Assembly: GCF_013074385.2 (NCBI RefSeq)
Contig: NZ_JABEYA020000002.1
Span: 372,001-436,000, forward strand
Reading direction: 5' to 3'
DNA: 64,000 nucleotides
Source of the DNA: Vibrio ostreicida
GTDB lineage: Bacteria > Pseudomonadota > Gammaproteobacteria > Enterobacterales > Vibrionaceae
Of the stretch, positions 28,733 to 38,905 are shown piece after piece; positions within the stretch are counted from its first letter, which is position 1, and every line of letters starts with the position of its first letter. A program made the translations under genes and the position numbers. The notes beneath the pieces are model-generated. The model was not told the DNA's origin, searched no databases, and saw only the letters and a program-made list of their open reading frames with translations.

Positions 28733-30388
28733 ATGAATCAGTATAAAAATACAGCGCCTTTTGGCATGAGTTATACGCGGTTTACTGCCTTGTTGGCCGC
28801 CTATTTTACGTTGATTGTTAACGTTCCGTTTTACAAACAACTTATTACCGTTTTTGCTCAATCCGAGGCGGTCAACATCGGTTTTGCCCTCTCTATCCCG
28901 GTATTTCTTTGGGCCATACTCAATGTTGTGTTCAGCTTTTTTAGTTGGCCTTACATCGGTAAACCGTTTTTCATCGTATTACTGCTTTGTTCAAGTGTGG
29001 TGAGTTATGCTGGCTATCATTATGGTGTCATGTTTGATCGAACCATGATGGCCAATATCTTTGAAACCGATAGCAGCGAGGCGGCTTCTTACTTGAGTTT
29101 GTCCGCCATTACATGGGTATTATTGATGGGAGTTGTCCCCGTATTTTGGGTCTACAGGGTGCATTTGGGGCCGAAAAGGTCATTACTGGTATTACTGCGA
29201 GGTAAGATGATCTCCATAGGGGTGTCTTTATTGCTGATCGCGGGGGTAGCCAGTGTGTTCTACCAAAATTACGTTTCAGTGGGACGTAACAATGTGACAT
29301 TGAACCGAACTTTAATACCGACCGAATTTATCTCGAGTCTGATTCGCTACGTCAATACACAATACTTGACCGCTCCTGTGGCGTATAAGACCTTGGGGTT
29401 AGATGCACAGCAAACCGCGAAGGCGTTACAACAGGCTCAGATAAAACCGACCTTACTGGTGTTTGTTGTGGGAGAAACGGCGCGGTCGCAAAACTACCAG
29501 ATAAATGGTTATCCTCGTCCCACTAATCGCTATACCAACCAATCTGGGATCATTTCATTTCAGGATGTGAGTTCATGTGGTACCGCGACAGCGGTGTCTG
29601 TTCCCTGTATGTTTTCTACCATGACTCGTCAACATTTTAGTCGTCAACAAGCGGATCACCAAGATAATGTGCTCGACTTACTTCAGCGCGCCGATGTTGA
29701 TATTGTTTGGCGTGATAATGATGGTGGGGATAAGCAGGTCGCCAAACACATCAAACAGCTGCCCATAGAGGATGTGGCGTCAAACAAGCAGTGCAATGCT
29801 GGTAACTGTTATGACATGGCTCTGCTTGACGGGTTTGAGCAACATGTTGAACAACTCAAAGGCAATCGCTTGATGGTTTTGCATCTTAAGGGCAGTCACG
29901 GACCGGCATATTATCAACGTTATCCGAGCGAACACGCTCAATTCCTTCCTGACTGTAAACGCTCAGACATTGAAAATTGCACGAATGAACAAATCATCAA
30001 TACCTACGACAACAGCATTCTCTATACCGATTACGTGCTCAGTCAGGCTATTGGTAGGCTCGAACGTTTGCAATCCAAGTATAATACCGCACTGATTTAT
30101 GTGTCAGATCACGGCGAATCTTTGGGGGAAGAGGGGCTGTACTTGCATGGTTTGCCTTATCAATTTGCACCCAATTACCAGAAACGCGTCCCCATGCTGG
30201 TTTGGATGTCACCGAGTTTTCAAAACGCCAAAGCGATTGATGCTGAGTGTTTACGTACTCATGCACAGAAAAAGGGAACCTACTCCCATGACAATGTATT
30301 TCACACTTTGTTAGGGGCAATGGACGTTGAAACTCGCCAATATAACCCTAGCCTCGACCTGTTTGAACGTTGCAGACGCAATAATTAA
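28733..30388 (+). CDS. eptA: Phosphoethanolamine transferase (EptA family)
   Basis: 551 residues. Five N-terminal membrane segments (to about residue 180) are followed by a periplasmic sulfatase-fold domain. Zinc/nucleophile motifs: VFVVGETARSQNY, DVSSCGTATAVSVPC with the catalytic threonine near residue 286, HLKGSHGPAYY and YVSDHGESLGE. It adds phosphoethanolamine to lipid A, lowering its negative charge and giving polymyxin and antimicrobial-peptide tolerance. It is probably translated together with dgkA (one base apart). The stop codon is immediately followed by a methyltransferase remnant, so a recombination junction lies here. Confidence 0.94.
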   Translation: MNQYKNTAPFGMSYTRFTALLAAYFTLIVNVPFYKQLITVFAQSEAVNIGFALSIPVFLWAILNVVFSFFSWPYIGKPFFIVLLLCSSVVSYAGYHYGVMFDRTMMANIFETDSSEAASYLSLSAITWVLLMGVVPVFWVYRVHLGPKRSLLVLLRGKMISIGVSLLLIAGVASVFYQNYVSVGRNNVTLNRTLIPTEFISSLIRYVNTQYLTAPVAYKTLGLDAQQTAKALQQAQIKPTLLVFVVGETARSQNYQINGYPRPTNRYTNQSGIISFQDVSSCGTATAVSVPCMFSTMTRQHFSRQQADHQDNVLDLLQRADVDIVWRDNDGGDKQVAKHIKQLPIEDVASNKQCNAGNCYDMALLDGFEQHVEQLKGNRLMVLHLKGSHGPAYYQRYPSEHAQFLPDCKRSDIENCTNEQIINTYDNSILYTDYVLSQAIGRLERLQSKYNTALIYVSDHGESLGEEGLYLHGLPYQFAPNYQKRVPMLVWMSPSFQNAKAIDAECLRTHAQKKGTYSHDNVFHTLLGAMDVETRQYNPSLDLFERCRRNN

Positions 30389-30870
30389 AGGGTGTCGAGG
30401 ACGTATTAGAGTCATTATGTGATGCCTCTCAAGCTATGCTTTCCGAGGCGGAGCACCGCTACCCTTCCAGCCCGATTGAATTCAGGCATAGTGATATTGC
30501 CTGATTTTCTTCGAGGGATGTCTATGATGTCATCATTTCAAATTCATCGTTTCAATGGTTTAAAGATTATGACGCCTCTTTAAAGGCGATGAGGCGTTGT
30601 TTGGCACCTAATGGACGGCTGGTTATTGAAACGCCTTACCGATAAATACACCTCTATACTAAAGCCTTTACATATTCTTTTTCTGCTACGGAGTTTAAAC
30701 AATTTTTTATGTCGGGGGCTTATAAAGTCTACGCTCATGAACAAAGTTACACCTCCGCCCTTCCCATCTCTTTTGAACATGATCTTTTGGAGTATCTAAA
30801 CCAAGAAATAAGAGAGGGGAAAATCTACAATGTTACCATTCATCGTTTATTCACCAGCCTGACTCAATGA
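30388..30870 (+). pseudogene. Remnant of a SAM-dependent methyltransferase (BioC-like)
   Basis: Reading the frame that starts within the eptA stop codon gives a continuous protein-like sequence with in-frame stops at 30502 (TGA) and 30643 (TAA) and a natural end at 30868. Visible class I methyltransferase motifs are DASQAMLSEAEHRYP (motif II region), YDVIISNSSFQWFKDYDASL (motif IV) and CLAPNGRLVIETPY (motif V). The C-terminal part includes SATEFKQFFMSGAYKVYAHE. The N-terminal half with the glycine-rich SAM loop is missing; eptA lies there instead. Motifs II, IV and V resemble BioC and trans-aconitate methyltransferases. It is clearly decayed. Confidence 0.75.
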
Positions 30871-31566
30871 CTTGAACCGATAATGGTCCTTTGCACCAAA
30901 TGAATCGTTTTTATTTTAAATGTGAGTCATTGGGTGAGTTTTTATAAAAATGATCTAATTAATAGTTAGGACCAATTCTTCCTAGCGCATCCAGCGACCG
31001 TTATTTATTACGCCTTGTACTCAATTTATATTGCCTTTCAATAGTGGGATACGCCGTTTATGGCATTCATGCACTATGACGCCATCGATGACATCAATCT
31101 TCAATAGACGAATAAATCACAAATAGATTGTTTTTTGGTCAGTTCGTTTATTTATTAAACTTTTATATTTTCATATTAACTAAATTATAAATAATTTATA
31201 GATTTTATGACTTCATTTATTGTTGTGAGTCTTGATAATCCCTTACCCAAGCCACCTACTGTTCAGCGTGTGAACAGGTGGAAAGGCTTATTTATTACAT
31301 TTCGATATTGGCGACCTTTGTTGTGAGTGATTGAGCTATAAATATCGTCGTTAATAAAAATAGAGATCATTAAATAAAAGAGATGTTAATTTGAATTTAC
31401 GATTTTATTGACCCTTATTGAATATTCATATCAATAGACTCTCTATATTCTTTGTATTTTTAAATAGCAAGTGTGTGGTTTTTATTATTCCTAAGGTGTT
31501 TGGTGGCCAATCATAAGATTGGCTAGGGGTAATAATGTTAAAATAAAATCAATAAGAAGATACGTT
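30871..31566. other. AT-rich intergenic region upstream of the Ig-repeat lipoprotein gene
   Basis: About 700 bases with no supportable gene. Short open frames are broken by stops in all six readings I scanned. A 7-bp stem-loop (31506-31523, GCCAATC / GATTGGC) lies 43 bases before the lipoprotein start and may be in its leader. Composition is noticeably AT-rich, as is common in acquired DNA. Confidence 0.6.
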
Positions 31567-34500
31567 ATGGTGAAGTTATTAAAGGAAATGCCGATTGTGG
31601 TCGTTATTATTTTGGTATTACTATTGGTAGGTTGCTCGGAGGGGCCGTCAGGGTTATTCAATAGAGGGAATTCAGGCGATAAAGTTGAACTGGAAAGTAT
31701 TGAGATTATGGCAGGCCCGCTTATTACACGAGGGATAAGCCGACTGGCAATCGCTAAGGGTAATGCGCAGTCGTTTATTGCCATGGGTCATTATAGTGAT
31801 GGCTCCAAACGCAATATTACCGACTCAGTCGATTGGCTATCGGCAGAAGGGCATTTTGTCGTCATGACGTCTGCTGGGATGGGAAGGGGGGTGGAGGTTG
31901 GCCTTACCGAGATCACGGCCAGTAAAGGGAGCATAATCAGTAATAGCTTGAGTCTGGAAGTGACCGATGCGGTGATCACCTCGATTCAGGTCACTCCCGC
32001 GTCGGTGTCGGTGGCCAAAGGACAAAGCCAACCCTTGATCGCGACGGCGACCTACAGTGATAACAGCGCTTCTGATATTTCGGACTCCGTGATGTGGGAG
32101 GTTGACGATAAGGCGGTCGTTCAGGTAAACCCCGCTGGGCGATTGACGGGGGTGGATGTCGGGACTGCAATGATTTCGGCCCGCAAAGAAGGGGTATTCA
32201 GTCAACGTATTGAGGTCAAGGTGACGGACGCGGTGATGACCTCACTGCAATTGACCCCAGCGTCGGTGTCCATGGCAAAAGGCCAGAGCCAGCCGCTTAT
32301 TGCAATGGCGACCTACAGTGACAATACCACCGCCGAGGTGACTGATGTGGTCACATGGAGCGCCGTCGATCAAAACATCGTGACGATAACCAAACTCGGA
32401 GTCATGACCGCGACAGGTGTGGGCAAGGTTTATCTCACGGCAAGCATCAATGGGTTTACCAGCCACCATGTTACTGTCGCTGTGACGGCTGCTGAGATCA
32501 CCTCTATTCAGGTCACACCAGCTCTAGTGTCGTTAGCAAAAGGACAGAGCCAATCGTTAACCGCCGTAGCCACCTACAGCGACCAAAGTCAAGCTGACGT
32601 CTCCGCGACAGTGTCGTGGATTTCCGCCGCTCCTCAAATCATGACGGTCTCGACCACAGGCCAACTGACTGGTGTCGATTTGGGGCGGACTCAAGTCACG
32701 GCAAGCCAAGGAGGGATTTCTAGTCATCCTGTTGTGGCAGAAGTGACCAGTGCCGTACTTACTTCAATTCAGGTCACGCCTGCCTTGGTATCCTTAGCGA
32801 AAGGTCAAACACAATCTTTGAGTGCGATTGCGACTTACAGTGATAACAGTGTATCGGATATTACCCAGTCGGTGGCTTGGGCGTCCGCCGATAGCAGTAT
32901 TGCCACTGTTGAGTTAACGGGGCGATTAACGGGAAGCGGCCTTGGTAATACGCAAGTGACGGCGACGATGGATGGGATAGTCAGCAACACGGTTGATGCT
33001 GAGATCACCAGTGCCATCATCAGTGCCATTCAGGTGACACCTGCCTCTTTCTCAGTGGCTAAAGGTCAGTTACAACCCTTAACGGCAATGGCGACGTATA
33101 GCGACAAAACGGTCTCAGATATTTCTGATTCTGTTGCCTGGTCTTCTTCTGACTCTGACATCGCTGCGGTGACCTTAACCGGCCTGTTAACGGGACTGGA
33201 GATCGGCACAAGCGAGATCATGGCGACGATGGGCAACATCACCAGCAATCGGATTCGTGTTACCGTGACCGGTGCGGTGATCACTGACATTCAAGTGACG
33301 CCTGCTACCGTCGTTGTCGCTAAAGGTCAAACCCAACCCTTAGTCGCCATCGCCACTTACAGTGATCGCAGCGCCTCTGATGTGACAGACTCGGTCAGTT
33401 GGATTGCTGACGACACTGGGATCATAACTGTGACGCCGACGGGGTTGTTAACCGGTATTGAGGTCGGGACGACGCATATTGGAGCGACGCTTGACAGCGT
33501 GAGCAGCAATCGGGTGTCGATTGAAGTGACTAGCGCGATCGTCACCTCGATTCAAGTCACTCCAGCGTTAATATCGATTGCTAAAGGTCGGACCCAACCT
33601 TTAACGGCCATCGCTACCTACAGTGATCGTACCGTCTCTGACATTAGCGACCATGTTGCTTGGACCTCAATGGATACCAGTATGGCCACGGTCGACCCGT
33701 CTGGATTGCTCACTGGCATCGGCACGGGAACAACAGAAATGACGGCAAGTAAAGACGGAATTACCAGCAATCGTATTTTGGTCGAAATCACGCCGGCGGT
33801 GATAATGTCGATTGACGTGACACCGGCATCGGTCTCCTTAGCGAAAGGGCTTGGGGGAACGTTGACGGCGATAGCGACATACAGCGATCGTCGCTCATCG
33901 GATGTGACCAATTCTGTGGCTTGGTTTTCCGCTGATACTGACTTTGCCACCGTGGCGGCTAACGGCTTAGTCATTGGGAACCGTGTTGGGAATAGCGATA
34001 TAACGGCAACTTTGGACGGGGTCACCAGTAATCGGGTTCCCGTGGCGATCACCGACGCCGTGATTACGTCGATTGATGTCACGCCAAATCCGGTCTCGGT
34101 AACCAAAGCTCAGACATAGTTATTGACCGCGACGGCAACCTTAAGTGACAACAGTACATTAGATATCACTGACTCTGTCGCCTGGTTTCCGGCCGATACC
34201 GGAATTGCAACGATCACAAGCACGGGGCTATTAACCGGCGTTGGTGTTGGTATCAGTGAAGTCACAGCGAGCAAAGATCGGGTGACCAGTGTGCCTGCGA
34301 GGGTCAACGTCACTAGCGCCTTGTTGACGTCAATTTCAATCAGCCCAGCTTCTATTTCAGTCGCTAAGGGACAAAGTGAGACGTTGACCGCCATGGCCAC
34401 CTACAGTGATAACAGTCACTCAAATGTCACGGCATCGGTAGCTTGGTCTTCTGCTGACACAAACATCGCGACGGTAACCGTGTCGGGATTAGTTACCGGT

Positions 34501-35223
34501 GTCGGTTTTGGGACAACCCAAGTGACGGCGAGTCAAGATGGCATCATCAGCAATACGGTCAACGTTGAGGTGACGGTACTTGGTTTACAGGTCTGTGGGC
34601 ATGTTTCGGGCAATCCAATTGATGATTCACCAACCGGGGGCGTCAACAATACCCATAAATCAAATGCGATTGGCCCTTGTCTTAAGCTACGCGAAATAGT
34701 CGATCCTAATGACGGGCAAAAGAAATGGTTTACCAGCACGCCGTCTTTAGCGGTTATGACGGGTTTAGGGTATACAGCCGACAAGAGTGCCAATAACCGG
34801 GGAGATACCTACGCTGCTACTGAGAAAGAGCTGGCTAGTAGTGGTCCTGCAGGTGGTGTCTTCGCGACGTTTCGCCAAAATGGCAATGGGGTGGTGTTAC
34901 CAGGGGCTGGCAATGATGCTCAGGCGGGGGTGGGTAGCCAGTATGATCGCTGGTGCACCAAACTGGCGGCCTTAAATTTTGCGGGGCAGTCGAATTGGCG
35001 TAGGGCAACATTCGCGGAACTCACGACGTTTTTTACTCACGATAACCCTGATAATAAAGGGGTATTTGATCGATTTGGCTGGCCGACACGCACCGTTTAT
35101 TGGTCTAAAGATACGGATGGTGTTGGATATAAGACAGTGGGTCTGCGGAACTATGTTTTTCCCACAATTGATCCAACCATTTCTATCTCCTATTTATATG
35201 CGATGTGTGTCTCCAGAAAGTAA
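31567..35223 (+). pseudogene. Giant bacterial Ig-like (BIG2) repeat lipoprotein, interrupted by one amber codon
   Basis: A lipoprotein signal (MVKLLKEMPIVV to LLLVGC) is followed by about 11 tandem Ig-like BIG2 domains, each about 86 residues. A repeated core reads SIQVTPASVSVAKGQSQPL then ATYSDNS, and each unit ends near TGVxVGTTxITA. The last 200 residues form a cysteine-containing C-terminal domain (QVCGHVSG to YAMCVSRK) resembling DUF1566/Lcl adhesin ends (NWRRATFAELTTF). In repeat 10 a TAG at 34117-34119 replaces the expected glutamine codon (KAQT stop LLTATAT, codon 851). The frame then stays open in phase to 35223. It is either a recent nonsense mutation or suppressed. Intact, it would be a surface adhesin of about 1218 residues. 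Confidence 0.82.
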
Positions 35224-35249
35224 GGTGGTATGGCACCAATTTTGACAAT

Positions 35250-35280
35250 AAAAGTCCAAGCAATGGCTTGGACTTTTATT
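35250..35280 (+). terminator. Terminator of the Ig-repeat lipoprotein gene
   Basis: AAAAGTCCAAGC and GGCTTGGACTTTT form a long stem followed by TATTTAT, 27 bases after the stop. Confidence 0.88.
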
Positions 35281-35578
35281 TATGTTGGTCGTTTGTCTGA
35301 TTGTTTACGCGGTGATCTCCCAGAATGCCTTCTGCAGTTTCCAACCTTTAGGCATAATTAGAATGTTGATCCAATTCTGAAGAAACGAGAGTATCTTGCA
35401 GACACTACTTTGCCTCGCCGGAAAATAGGCTTGGTCAAGTCAGTGGGAGGGGGGGCTTAAATTGAGGTATTTGATGGAACGTGGGTATTTTGTGACTCGA
35501 TGACGTTGCAATACGGGGAGTCCTTTCCCTCAGAAATTTATATCCGGATAGAAAGCCGGAATGTTAAATGGATATCGA
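35281..35578. other. Intergenic region between the convergent lipoprotein and kinase genes
   Basis: About 300 bases. I see no gene. A short TCCGG / CCGGA hairpin near 35543-35563 could be the end of the kinase transcript, but it has no T-run. Confidence 0.5.
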
Positions 35579-38500
35579 TTACATTAGACGTTGCTTAAGT
35601 AGAGAACGTTGAAGCTCAGCAACGGTAATTCGCTCTTCAGGGCTTGGCTTAACCATTTGAGCCAAAAGCGTATCTTCTGCATCCATGCTGGCATCTTCGG
35701 CTTGCACTAATGCGGTGAACTTACGTACTAACGTCATTTTGTACATACGATCCATTTCTTGGGCGCTGGCGTAAGTATCGCGTTCATCGGTAATACTTTT
35801 CCATACTGCGGCGGCAAATTGGTCATGCTTCTTAAGGATAAGCGTCATACCCGCAGAAAAAACATCGGCAGCAAATGGGTCAAGTAAATAAGGATTCTCT
35901 TGAGCTAAGTTCTGTCGAGTGAGTTCGAACGATGGGATATGTTCTACTTCCGGTGCACTGGTTAATAAAGTGTACGCAACGTTAGGATGCTCAACACCAT
36001 AATAGGCTTGTTTTGAACCACCTAGGTCTGCCATATAGTATTGTCCATTGTTGTGCAAAACGTTTTCGGCTTTTATGTCACCATGAAAGATACCTTCTTT
36101 TCTTAGTTCAGCCAAAGCATCAACGACATGGTTAAACATTTTTGAAGTATATGGAACTTTCTCATCGAAAATGTCCCCTTCCATCAACGCCATTGCGATG
36201 ATGTAATCTCCCTCTCTGGTTTGGTAAGAACCATAGTATGGAACAAAGCGTGGATGACCATTGAATTTTTTGAGCAAAGCAAGCTCATTGTTAATGCTAC
36301 CAAGGTCTACTTTGTGATTGGAGATCACTTTTAGAGCCATGTGTATGACGTTACTACTTGGCAAAGTAAAGGTAATCGGGTAGATAGCACCAAAAGCGCC
36401 ACTCTGTATTTTATCACCGACCTGCCAGTCAACCCCAGCGTAGATTCCCTCTAAACTGCCAGCACTCTGTCCAAATATTTGCGCATTTTGTGCATGAAGT
36501 TCGCTGAGTAATCGGGCTCTAAAATAAAAGTCCTTTTCATCAGAGAGTTTGTACTTGGATGACTTTAGGTCGGTGCCTTTGATCAGATCTGGTTTTACAT
36601 GGGTTAAGTCCATAGAGTGATGAGCATGTTTGGGGGACACGATAGAGGTATGTCTTTCCAAAGCTGAGTGCTCAAGGTCCGTCATTTTTTCAACAACTTC
36701 CACTAGGTTAGATGCGACGATCCCGGTATTGCCATGCGCGTCGATCGCCTCCCACCAATCTTCGCTGTAGTCTGTTATGTAAAATAGTTCTCCTTCCTCT
36801 AAAGAGAACACCTTGGTATTCGTCAGACGCTCAATTTCTTCAGTGCCCTCGAAAGCATCTGCGTCAAAATAGCCAATTGATTTTACCGTGAACAATGCAG
36901 CTTCTCTGGCTTGTTTTGCTTGTAGTTGAGCCAAGTCTCTTCGCTTAAAGAGATCTAAGCTTCTTTGTGTATACTCTGCATTGGCAAAGTTGATCCAACC
37001 CGCTTTACCTGTCTCTCGATTTACAGCCCATAGCCATGGCATATGTTTATCTTGAATGACCTCAAATTCATCACCCACTTGCATCGCTAATATGTCTTGC
37101 CCAGCATCGGCACCTCTCGCGACGTTTGCTTTTACGGAATACAGTGAGTCTAACAACGCAGATTGCGGTTGTTCTTCTACAGGTTGGCTCAAAAGATCAA
37201 GACTAGAGTCTATAGATGCAAGGCCATCTTTATAATAGACATGATCTAAGTTTAAGCTGTCTTCGCTTAAACCCACTGGCCCAGCAAATAGTGAATTGAT
37301 GTCGACTGGTTCAGTGACGTCGACATTGACCTCGGTTTCCACAATATGTGGTTGGTGAGCTTCATCCAATGGCATGCCCAAACCTTTTAAACCTTCAAGT
37401 ACTTTACTGAGGTCAAGATCAAATTCAGTTGAATCTTCATTGGCAAGTGAGGCTTGTTTTGATTGCTCAACCAATGAATCAATAGCGGATTCTTCCTGAG
37501 GTTCAATCGTGTTCACTTTTTCGGTCGTAATCAATGGCCCAAATGCAGTGTCAAGATCGGCTTCGTCGACATGCACTGGTGCACCCATTGCGGCATGAAG
37601 ATCGACAGGCTCTTGGAGATCCTCAATCACTTCAACTTCTGAAACATGTGGCTGATAGTCATCCACCAACGGCATGCCCAGCCCTTTGAGGCTTTCGAGT
37701 ATCTTAGCCGTATCAATTTCAAGCTGTTTTTCTTCTTGCTTGGCCATCATGACATCAAGAGCGGCGTTTTCTTTAGCTCCAATACCATCGACCTTTTTGG
37801 TTGACGTGATTGGCGTAAATGGCTTATTTAAGTCCGCTTCACCAATCTGCACGGGTGCGCCCATGGCGGCATAAAGATCAACAGGCTCTGGCACGTCCTC
37901 AACCACTGACACTTCTGAAATGTACTTTTGCGGAGAGTCTTCAGCCAACGGCATACCAAGCCCTTTCAAACTTTCAAGTGCTTTAGCAAGGTTAGCCTCA
38001 ATCTGCTTTTCTTCTTGCTTCGCTGCCATGACATCAATTGCTGATTTCTCTTGAGGTGCAATACCGTCGACCTTTTTGGTTGACGTGATTAACGTAAATG
38101 GCTGGTTTAAGTCTGTTTCACCAATCTGTACGGGTGCGCCCATGGCGGCATGAAGATCAACAGGTTCTGGCACGTCCTCAATCACTTCAACTTCTGAAAT
38201 ATGTGGCTGATAGTCATCCACCAACGGCATTCCCAATCCTTTGAGACTGTCGAGTATCTTGGCCGTGTCAATTTCAAGCTGTTTTTGTTGGTGTAAGTCA
38301 TCACTGAAGTTGTCGTTAGAGTTGGAACGCAAAGAAGGGGCGACATCTTCAGTTTGACGTTTAGAAAGCTCAATGGCTTTCGCCAGCTCGCGTGCTTCGC
38401 GATCACGTAGCTGTTGTTCTTTTAGGGCTTGTTGTTTAGACAGCTCTAGTGCTTGAGAAAGCTCAAGGGCCTTCGCCAACTCGCGTGTTTCGTTCTCACG

Positions 38501-38905
38501 CAGCTGCTGTTCTTTTAGGGCTTGTTGTTTAGACAGCTCTAATGCTTGAGAAAGTTCAATGGCTTTCGCCAGCTCTCGTGTTTCGTTCTCACGCAGCTGC
38601 TGTTCTTTTAGGGCTTGTTGTTTAGACAGCTCTAATGCTTGTGAAAGTTCAATGGCTTTAGCGAGTTCCTGAGCTTTTGCATCACGCTGCTTTTGCTCTT
38701 TAAGGCTGTGTTGCTTAGAGACCTCCAACGCTTGAGAAATTTCTAATGCTTCTCTTAATTCCAGTTGTTCATTAAGTTGATGATCGGCGGCATTGGCGGC
38801 ATTGGCGGCACCAAGGCATCCTAATGCGCACAGTACCCCCAACGATATTCTAGACAAGGAGAAGTTCCCCATCTTTTTGTGTGAATGGTTTGTGTTCTTC
38901 ATCAT
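35579..38905 (-). CDS. Exported repeat protein with two SH3-like domains and a C-terminal Ser/Thr protein kinase domain
   Basis: 1108 residues from the ATG at 38905 (a TTG at 38914 is possible). Order: signal peptide (GVLCALGCLGAANAANA, cleaved near residue 40); five helical 31-residue repeats (about 50-185); four repeats of 92-100 residues each containing LKGLGMPL (about 210-545); two SH3-like domains (about 585-645, with VGDEFEVIQ; and about 670-740, with FSLEEGELFYITDYSEDWW and GIVASNLVEV); then a protein kinase (about 825-1105). Kinase elements: SGAFG glycine loop, ALKVI (K859), helix-C Glu (E874), HGDIKAEN (D943, K945, N948), DLG (D960) and TSAPEV. The catalytic set looks complete. The HxDIKxxN/DLG pattern recalls YpkA/YopO-type bacterial effector kinases. 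No neighbour explains its role. Confidence 0.85.
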   Translation of the reverse strand: MMKNTNHSHKKMGNFSLSRISLGVLCALGCLGAANAANAADHQLNEQLELREALEISQALEVSKQHSLKEQKQRDAKAQELAKAIELSQALELSKQQALKEQQLRENETRELAKAIELSQALELSKQQALKEQQLRENETRELAKALELSQALELSKQQALKEQQLRDREARELAKAIELSKRQTEDVAPSLRSNSNDNFSDDLHQQKQLEIDTAKILDSLKGLGMPLVDDYQPHISEVEVIEDVPEPVDLHAAMGAPVQIGETDLNQPFTLITSTKKVDGIAPQEKSAIDVMAAKQEEKQIEANLAKALESLKGLGMPLAEDSPQKYISEVSVVEDVPEPVDLYAAMGAPVQIGEADLNKPFTPITSTKKVDGIGAKENAALDVMMAKQEEKQLEIDTAKILESLKGLGMPLVDDYQPHVSEVEVIEDLQEPVDLHAAMGAPVHVDEADLDTAFGPLITTEKVNTIEPQEESAIDSLVEQSKQASLANEDSTEFDLDLSKVLEGLKGLGMPLDEAHQPHIVETEVNVDVTEPVDINSLFAGPVGLSEDSLNLDHVYYKDGLASIDSSLDLLSQPVEEQPQSALLDSLYSVKANVARGADAGQDILAMQVGDEFEVIQDKHMPWLWAVNRETGKAGWINFANAEYTQRSLDLFKRRDLAQLQAKQAREAALFTVKSIGYFDADAFEGTEEIERLTNTKVFSLEEGELFYITDYSEDWWEAIDAHGNTGIVASNLVEVVEKMTDLEHSALERHTSIVSPKHAHHSMDLTHVKPDLIKGTDLKSSKYKLSDEKDFYFRARLLSELHAQNAQIFGQSAGSLEGIYAGVDWQVGDKIQSGAFGAIYPITFTLPSSNVIHMALKVISNHKVDLGSINNELALLKKFNGHPRFVPYYGSYQTREGDYIIAMALMEGDIFDEKVPYTSKMFNHVVDALAELRKEGIFHGDIKAENVLHNNGQYYMADLGGSKQAYYGVEHPNVAYTLLTSAPEVEHIPSFELTRQNLAQENPYLLDPFAADVFSAGMTLILKKHDQFAAAVWKSITDERDTYASAQEMDRMYKMTLVRKFTALVQAEDASMDAEDTLLAQMVKPSPEERITVAELQRSLLKQRLM
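37280..38281 (-). repeat. Four long coding repeats (92-100 codons) in the kinase gene
   Basis: Units start with LEIDTAKILDSLKGLGMP or variants (IEANLAKALESLKGLGMP, FDLDLSKVLEGLKGLGMP), continue through EVEVIEDVPEPVDLHAAMGAP and end near STKKVDGI. The first three are closely similar; the fourth is diverged and about 7 codons longer. Confidence 0.85.
38357..38758 (-). repeat. 93-bp tandem repeats encoding a helical 31-residue unit
   Basis: The unit ELAKAIELSQALELSKQQ plus ALKEQQLRENETR occurs with exact 31-residue spacing; two copies are nearly identical at the DNA level, one is slightly different, and degenerate or partial copies flank them. It is predicted to form a long helix or coiled coil. 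Confidence 0.9.

Noticed and set aside
30968..31105. Possible short membrane peptide (RYLLRLVLNLYCLSIVGYAV) in the AT-rich gap
   Set aside because: No convincing start, ribosome-binding site or terminator, and stops occur soon on both sides.
31791..34106. Several long minus-strand open frames opposite the Ig-repeat lipoprotein gene
   Set aside because: They are antisense shadows produced by the repetitive codon pattern of the plus-strand gene and share its repeat period.
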